Source of the DNA: JBJEFI01 sp051873875
Lineage (GTDB): Bacteria; Bacillota; Bacilli; Bacillales; Bacillaceae_G
Direction of reading: 5' to 3'
Assembly (NCBI GenBank): GCA_051873875.1
Contig: JBJEFI010000079.1
Span: forward strand, 42,924-106,923
DNA: 64,000 nucleotides
Position numbers and translations under genes: made by a program. Below, piece after piece: positions 58,867-64,000 of this stretch (the first letter of the stretch is position 1; every line of letters begins with the position of its first letter). Under the pieces are notes generated by a model. The model made no database searches, was not told the DNA's origin, and saw only the letters and a list, made by a program, of their open reading frames with translations.

Positions 58867-60702
58867 TTATAATGTAGTTTCCACTAGTTTGGAAGTATTT
58901 TGTTCTAATTTTCCAAGAATAATTTCTTTTACTTCCTCACCATCTAATGTTTCTTGTTCTAACAATGCTTTAGCCAATAATTCTAGTTTGTCAAAGTTGT
59001 TTCGAATAATATGTTCACAACCATTTGCTGCTTCTGCAAATATCTTATCCATTAATTCATCTTTTTTCCCTTTATTAAAAGATAATGAATAACCATCTTT
59101 TCCCATTCCAAAATAATCTACCATTCGTTCAATAAGTTGTTTCGCTTGTTGAATATCGCCGGCAACACCAACGGAATGTTCGCCATATACAACTTTCTCT
59201 GCAATACCACCAGCTAAAATCATCATTAAGCGATCCATTAATTGGGTTTTTGTTGATAACTCTAATTCTTTTGGAACTGGCGCTACATAACCAAGGGCAT
59301 CTCCCCTTGGAATAATAGTCGCTTTTCGAACGCTATCTGGGTCTGTTAAAACAGCAATTAACGCATGACCACCTTCATGATAGGCAACTCTCTCTTTCGT
59401 GCTGTATTCGGAGATTTTTGTTGTTTCATTCCCTAGAATTAAACGGTCTAATGCGTAATAAATGTCTCCCATCGCAATTTCATTACGCCCATTCATAAAG
59501 GCATAGTTTGCAGCACTTAAAAACAAGTTTTCTAACTCTGCTCCTGAACAACCTGTTGTCATACGTGCAATTTTTTCCACATTACTTTGCACTTCTTCTG
59601 TCACTTTTTTCCCTTTAATATGAATATTTAATATTTCTAATCGACCTTTTAAATCTGGTAAGCCTATCGAAATTTTATAATCAATACGACCGGGACGAAG
59701 TAATGCTTTATCTAACATATCTAATCTGTTTGTAGCAGCAACAAAGAAAACATCTTCCATTGGAATGATACCATCTAGTTCCGTTAACAATTGGTTTAAT
59801 GTACGGTCACTTTCATCGTTTGTAGCATTTACCTTTCTTTCTCCCGCAATAGCATCAATTTCGTCAATAAACACGATGGCAGGTGATGTTTTTCTTGCCT
59901 TTTCAAATAATTCACGAATACGTTTTGGCCCAACCCCTACAAATAGCTCCATAAATTGGGAACCACTTGTCGAATAGAAAGTTGCACCAATTTCATTTGC
60001 TAATACACGAGCTAATAATGTTTTCCCTGTTCCAGGAGGTCCATATAACAACAACCCTTTTGCAGGGCGTATTCCTAATTCTAGCGCCTGATCTTTGTTA
60101 TTAAATAATTTAATCATATGCTTAAGTTCCTCTTTTGTTTCATCACTTAAGCCACCTATATCGTCAAAAGATACTTTCGGTACATCTTGCATTCCATCTT
60201 TTTCTTTTTTCCCTTTTTTATTATCAAAAGAATTTTCTTGTAGCATATTTGGATATTTGGCTTTTTGACGATTAGACACAATTCTACTAATGATATAAAT
60301 CAATACCCCTATCGCAATAACTGACCACCAGTTAATTGTTTTTGCCTTAAATATATAACGAAGATCGTACTCTTGAACTATCTTTGCTACAAAATCACTA
60401 CTTTTAGGAACTATTGTATAATAGGAACTCTGTGAGCTTTTAAGCACGACTCTCCCGTTAGACTCATATTCCGTTAAAGTAAGTTTCTCTTTATTTCCTG
60501 CCTCTACTTGTTCTTTAATGATCTCTTCTAATTTATTTAACGATACATACACATTGCGTTTCCCTTGTTGTTCTACTTGCTTGGTGTCTACACTGGCTTT
60601 TGTATCAGTTTGTGCATAAACTGGATTATAGGAAAACAAAGAACAGCTAAACACCATAAATATGAAAGAAAAATATATTAATCTCTTTATATTTCGTCCC
60701 AT
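58867..60702 (-). CDS. FtsH-family ATP-dependent zinc metalloprotease (paralogue)
   Basis: A 611-aa membrane AAA+ protease. N-terminal signal-like span (residues 8-30), an extracytoplasmic segment, a second span (125-142), then an AAA domain: Walker A GPPGTGKT (221-228), Walker B IVFIDEIDAI (276-285), SRH ATNRLDMLDKALLRPGR (323-339). Peptidase HEGGH (442-446) with Asp in GVAGDIQQA as the third ligand. The genuine ftsH of Bacillus lies near tilS-hpt, so this is a second copy. Divergent from serA. A role is not shown; possible sporulation or envelope function is speculation. Confidence 0.88.
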   Translation of the reverse strand: MGRNIKRLIYFSFIFMVFSCSLFSYNPVYAQTDTKASVDTKQVEQQGKRNVYVSLNKLEEIIKEQVEAGNKEKLTLTEYESNGRVVLKSSQSSYYTIVPKSSDFVAKIVQEYDLRYIFKAKTINWWSVIAIGVLIYIISRIVSNRQKAKYPNMLQENSFDNKKGKKEKDGMQDVPKVSFDDIGGLSDETKEELKHMIKLFNNKDQALELGIRPAKGLLLYGPPGTGKTLLARVLANEIGATFYSTSGSQFMELFVGVGPKRIRELFEKARKTSPAIVFIDEIDAIAGERKVNATNDESDRTLNQLLTELDGIIPMEDVFFVAATNRLDMLDKALLRPGRIDYKISIGLPDLKGRLEILNIHIKGKKVTEEVQSNVEKIARMTTGCSGAELENLFLSAANYAFMNGRNEIAMGDIYYALDRLILGNETTKISEYSTKERVAYHEGGHALIAVLTDPDSVRKATIIPRGDALGYVAPVPKELELSTKTQLMDRLMMILAGGIAEKVVYGEHSVGVAGDIQQAKQLIERMVDYFGMGKDGYSLSFNKGKKDELMDKIFAEAANGCEHIIRNNFDKLELLAKALLEQETLDGEEVKEIILGKLEQNTSKLVETTL

Positions 60703-60791
60703 CTTTTTGTCAACCCCTCATTCCCTAATTTAAATTATATTATTATTTTACAACAATTTTCTAAATCTTCAAAACAACTTCTCTTAGAAAT

Positions 60792-60800
60792 GTTATAATT
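60792..60800 (+). promoter_or_regulatory. Extended -10 promoter of serA
   Basis: TGTTATAAT (extended -10, TGnTATAAT) about 70 bases before the serA start, with no clear -35 hexamer. Confidence 0.5.
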
Positions 60801-60870
60801 ATTAAGACAACATATAGCAGGGGTTATTTGTTGAAAAAATTTCTTTTTTCATTAAAGGGGAGGATACTTT

Positions 60871-62448
60871 ATGTTTCAATTACTTATTACAGACCATATT
60901 TCATTAGAACAAGTGGCTTCTATTATCAATCCAGATGAGGCAGAACTCATTGTCGGATCGGTAAAAGATGCACACATTGATCTTAATAAGATAGATGGGA
61001 TACTTGTAAGAAGTGCAACAAAGGTTCGAGAAGATCTTTTAGAGAAAATGCCTAATTTAAAAATTATTGGCCGTGCAGGGGTTGGTGTCGATACAATAGA
61101 CGTAGCAGCTTGTACAAAACGAGGAATATTAGTCGTCAATGCGCCAAATGGAAACACAACATCTACTGCAGAGCATACATTTGCAATGATGATGTCACTA
61201 TTGCGCAATATTCCACAAGCAAATATTTCTGTAAAATCAAACGAATGGAATCGATCTGCATTTATCGGTAGAGAACTTTATGGAAAAACATTAGGTATCG
61301 CTGGATTAGGGAAAATCGGGGTAGAAGTAATGAAACGAGCAAAGGTATTCGGGATGAAGGTACTTGCTTTCGATCCTTTCTTAACAGAAGAACGAGCAAA
61401 ACAACTTCAAGTTCAAGCTGTCACAATTGATGAATTACTTACTTTATCAGACATCATAACTGTTCATACACCTTTAACGAAAGAAACATATAAACTAATT
61501 AATGCAGAAAACTTAGCATTAACAAAAAAAGGAATTTTTCTAATCAATTGTGCTCGAGGAGGCATTATTGATGAACAAGCAATTATTCAGTATATCAACA
61601 ATGGAACAATTGCTGGTGTAGCACTTGATGTGTTCGAAAATGAACCACTTCTAAATCATCAACTAGTTGAAAAACATGAAGTCATCGTAACACCACATAT
61701 TGCAGCTTCTACTGTTGAAGCTCAAGAAAATGTAGCAACTCAAGTTGCCGAAGATATCGCAAGATTTATTTCTAATTTACCTGTTCAAAACGCTGTTAAC
61801 ATTCCAAGTATGACAAAAGAAGATTTCGTTCATTTATTACCATTTATGGAATTAGCAGAAAAAATGGGAACATTTTTAGCTTATTCTATCGATGAACCAA
61901 TTACAGAATTGAAAATTGCATATGAAGGTGAACTTAGCCAATATAACACTGATATTGTAACAAAGCACGCATTAGTCGGCCTATTGAAACGAAAATTCGG
62001 TTCACGAATCAATGTAGTAAACGCAACAATGGTAGCAAAAGAATCTCAATTCACATACGGCGAAAGCTTTACACCAAAGCGTTCTGGTTATACAAACTGT
62101 TTAACAATCCGCGCAACAGCAGGCAAAAAACAACACACTGTAAAAGGGACTTCTTTCGCTGAATTAGGTGGAAGAGTTGTATCTGTAAATGATTATGAAA
62201 TTAATTTTGAACCAACGGGAACACAATTATTTATTCATCACTTAGATAAAATAGGAATGATTGGAAGAGTAGGAACAATACTTGGAAAAGTAGATGTCAA
62301 TATTGCTTCGATGGATGTAGGTCGAAAGCAAGTTGGAGGAAAAGCTGTAATGATCATTACAGTAGACAAAGATGTTCCTACTACTGCAATTGAAGAACTA
62401 AAAAAATTAGATAACATCATTACTGTTAAACAAATTGATATGGACTAA
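60871..62448 (+). CDS. serA: D-3-phosphoglycerate dehydrogenase
   Basis: First step of phosphorylated serine synthesis. The 525-aa long-form enzyme has the Rossmann IAGLGKIGVEVMKRA, the catalytic Arg in NCARGGIIDEQA, Glu in VFENEPL and His in TPHIAAST, an intervening domain and a C-terminal ACT regulatory domain (from about residue 455; IHHLDKIGMIGRVGTILGKV) suggestive of serine feedback. AGGGGAGG precedes the ATG. Divergent from the FtsH paralogue. Confidence 0.97.
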   Translation: MFQLLITDHISLEQVASIINPDEAELIVGSVKDAHIDLNKIDGILVRSATKVREDLLEKMPNLKIIGRAGVGVDTIDVAACTKRGILVVNAPNGNTTSTAEHTFAMMMSLLRNIPQANISVKSNEWNRSAFIGRELYGKTLGIAGLGKIGVEVMKRAKVFGMKVLAFDPFLTEERAKQLQVQAVTIDELLTLSDIITVHTPLTKETYKLINAENLALTKKGIFLINCARGGIIDEQAIIQYINNGTIAGVALDVFENEPLLNHQLVEKHEVIVTPHIAASTVEAQENVATQVAEDIARFISNLPVQNAVNIPSMTKEDFVHLLPFMELAEKMGTFLAYSIDEPITELKIAYEGELSQYNTDIVTKHALVGLLKRKFGSRINVVNATMVAKESQFTYGESFTPKRSGYTNCLTIRATAGKKQHTVKGTSFAELGGRVVSVNDYEINFEPTGTQLFIHHLDKIGMIGRVGTILGKVDVNIASMDVGRKQVGGKAVMIITVDKDVPTTAIEELKKLDNIITVKQIDMD

Positions 62449-62496
62449 TTATTAATAGAATTTTAGTAGTGAAACTTTTAACATTCATTACACAAA

Positions 62497-62532
62497 AAGA
62501 GGGTTTCCCAATCTAAGGAATACCCTTTTTTT
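62497..62532 (+). terminator. Terminator of serA (convergent with hisJ)
   Basis: AGGGT-TTCC / GGAA-TACCCT stem and TTTTTTT tail about 50 bases after serA. Confidence 0.8.
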
Positions 62533-62552
62533 CTATTTTTTAATTCATATCT

Positions 62553-63362
62553 TTATGGAAGAATCGAAATTTCTTTTCTTTCTCCTTTATTGAAGGTCAT
62601 CAATGATGTATAGCCTGTCTCTAAAATAAGCTTACGTGCTTCTTCATAACGATGTCCTACTTCTTGAGGTAGATGCGCATCTGATGACATTACAATTGGA
62701 ATTCCTTTTTGATAGCACATTTTCAATAAACGTGGGTCTGGGTAGATTTCTCCTACCATTTTTCGTAAACCAGCCGTGCTTATTTCCACACATGTTTTCG
62801 ATTGCGCTAATGCATCGGTAATTCGCTCATATTGTTGTAAAAGAAAAGCTTCATCTGCTGGAATATACTTAAAAATTTTCACTAAATCAACATGTCCAAC
62901 AATATCAAATAAATTCGACTGAGCTAACGTTACAATTTGATTGTAATAACGTGTATATATGTCATACAAATCTTTCCCTTCCCAATCTCGTTTGTCTAAA
63001 TCAATTGGAAAATCCCCATTCCAATGAACGGAGCCGATAACATAATCAAAATCGTATTGATTAATAAACCGCTTCATTTCTTCATGACTTTCTGGTGTAT
63101 AGTCCATTTCAATGGACATTTTTACATCAATCCCTTTATTCCAAGCTTGGTGAAATAAAGCCACATAATCATTCATGTCATAATAACGTCTTGCTTCCAT
63201 CCAAGGTTTTGACACAATGTCCTTTGTTTGATAAAAATGATACGCATGTTCAGAAATACCAAGGTGAGCAATTCCTTTCTTTTTTGCCTCATTTGTAAAT
63301 TCTTCTAGGTATTCTAACGTTAATGTCCCTTTTTCTAAATGGGTATGGTAGTCTGTATACAT
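62553..63362 (-). CDS. hisJ: Histidinol-phosphatase, PHP family
   Basis: Predicted histidinol phosphate phosphatase of the PHP type. The 269-aa protein has the metal motifs DYHTHLEKG (residues 3-11), GISEHA, GHVDLVKIF and MSSDAH near the C-terminus. The ATG at 63362 follows AAAGGGGAG; the frame to 63425 overlaps the next gene. No other his gene is nearby, so the substrate is uncertain within the HisK/HisJ group. Confidence 0.85.
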   Translation of the reverse strand: MYTDYHTHLEKGTLTLEYLEEFTNEAKKKGIAHLGISEHAYHFYQTKDIVSKPWMEARRYYDMNDYVALFHQAWNKGIDVKMSIEMDYTPESHEEMKRFINQYDFDYVIGSVHWNGDFPIDLDKRDWEGKDLYDIYTRYYNQIVTLAQSNLFDIVGHVDLVKIFKYIPADEAFLLQQYERITDALAQSKTCVEISTAGLRKMVGEIYPDPRLLKMCYQKGIPIVMSSDAHLPQEVGHRYEEARKLILETGYTSLMTFNKGERKEISILP

Positions 63363-63375
63363 CTTGCTCTCCCCT

Positions 63376-63942
63376 TTAATCTTCTGTTTTAAACACATTT
63401 CCACCCCGTACATACTCAATATCATTCACACGTTGTCTTACATTGACAACACGGGCTAACACAAATAATAAGTCTGATAGTCGATTTAAATATGTTAATA
63501 CATGTACATTAATTTCTTCTTCTTTTTTTAATGCTACCACTTCTCGCTCGGCACGTCGAACAATCGTACGAGCAATATGCAAATAAGAAGCTGCTGTAGA
63601 CCCTCCCGGTAAAATAAACCTTCTCAAAGGAGGTGTTTGTTCCATGTATGTATCGATTTGTTTTTCTAACACTTCCACATGTCTTGCGTCTACCTTATAC
63701 GGATACGTACCTTTTACAATTGCCAAGTCCCCACCACAATCAAATAATTCATGTTGAATACCTTCTAAATCACGATAAATATCTTCAAATTCGCTTCCTT
63801 GTAAAAATGTCATTGCCAGTCCAATAAATGAATTTGCCTCATCTGTTGTACCATACGCACTAACTCGAACATTATCCTTCCATGTTCGAGCACCTACTAA
63901 ACTGGTTTGTCCTAAATCACCTGTTCGCGTATAAATTTTCAT
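63376..63942 (-). CDS. pduO: Cob(I)alamin adenosyltransferase, PduO type
   Basis: Makes adenosylcobalamin from cob(I)alamin and ATP. The 188-aa protein has the ATP motif YTRTGDLGQTSLVGART at the N-terminus, AYGTTDEANSFIGLA, LPGGSTAASYLHIARTIVRR (with the conserved R-x-x-R-R-A-E-R) and LNRLSDLLFVLAR. Starts MKIYTRTGDLG with AAGGGGATAGG upstream. Followed 13 bases later by hisJ. Confidence 0.95.
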   Translation of the reverse strand: MKIYTRTGDLGQTSLVGARTWKDNVRVSAYGTTDEANSFIGLAMTFLQGSEFEDIYRDLEGIQHELFDCGGDLAIVKGTYPYKVDARHVEVLEKQIDTYMEQTPPLRRFILPGGSTAASYLHIARTIVRRAEREVVALKKEEEINVHVLTYLNRLSDLLFVLARVVNVRQRVNDIEYVRGGNVFKTED

Positions 63943-64000
63943 CTTCCTATCCCCTTTTTTGAAAATTCACTCTCTTTTATCATACACATTTCTAATTAAA

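Overview
The window is about 64 kb of low-GC chromosomal DNA from an endospore-forming member of the Bacillaceae. Three things suggest this: the gene order closely follows the rlmL-to-serA segment of the Bacillus subtilis chromosome as I remember it; sporulation genes are present (spoIVA, spoVIF, the YIEGIA pair); and so are bacillithiol synthesis (bshA, bshB1), a Bacillus-type RNase P RNA and a bc-type menaquinol:cytochrome c reductase. The species cannot be named from the sequence alone. Nearly all genes are on the minus strand. Plus-strand exceptions are yppF, recU-ponA, a YitT-family gene, ypzI, ansA, fer and serA. I see no insertion sequence, prophage, CRISPR array, rRNA or tRNA gene. Two runs of exactly 100 N (54044-54143 and 58116-58215) are assembly gaps; one interrupts ypbE and the other truncates ribU.

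Layout. 1-11 kb: start of a ypvA-like helicase gene, rlmL, rnpB, gpsB, ypsA, a new-looking 35-codon membrane ORF, yppG/yppF, a small coiled-coil gene, yppC, recU-ponA (Holliday-junction resolvase and class A PBP) and ypoC-nth-dnaD. 10.5-18.5 kb: aspB, ypmB, dinG, the panBCD operon behind a leader RNA with two related hairpins (pan-motif candidate), and birA. 18.5-25 kb: cca, bshA, bshB1 and dapB as one operon, then YitT, YugP-like and YpjA membrane proteins. 25-33 kb: qcrABC, ypiFBA and a contracted shikimate cluster aroC-aroB-aroA. 33-38 kb: ndk, the heptaprenyl diphosphate/menaquinone genes hepT-menG-hepS, folE and hbs. 38-47 kb: spoIVA, yphF, yphE, spoVIF, gpsA, der, the YIEGIA/capping/YphA trio, ypzI, the S1-domain protein YpfD and cmk. 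48-58 kb: ansA, glutamate dehydrogenase, mecB, a CarH-like MerR regulator, ypbG, an AcuB-like protein, ypbE, ypbD, recQ, ypbB and fer. 58-64 kb: ribU under an FMN riboswitch, an FtsH-family paralogue, serA, a PHP histidinol phosphatase and a cobalamin adenosyltransferase.

Compared with B. subtilis, blocks are missing from otherwise conserved positions: cotD/yprAB, asnS, mgsA, ypjB, the whole aroH-trpEDCFBA-hisC-tyrA block, cheR, and mtrB (TRAP). Loss of trp and of its regulator TRAP at this locus fit together. The points most worth a second look are the tandem-hairpin panB leader, a 150-bp structured repeat-like element between cmk and ansA, a MerR/B12-fold regulator whose cobalamin ligands look lost, the FtsH paralogue, and the small membrane ORF at 2906-3013.
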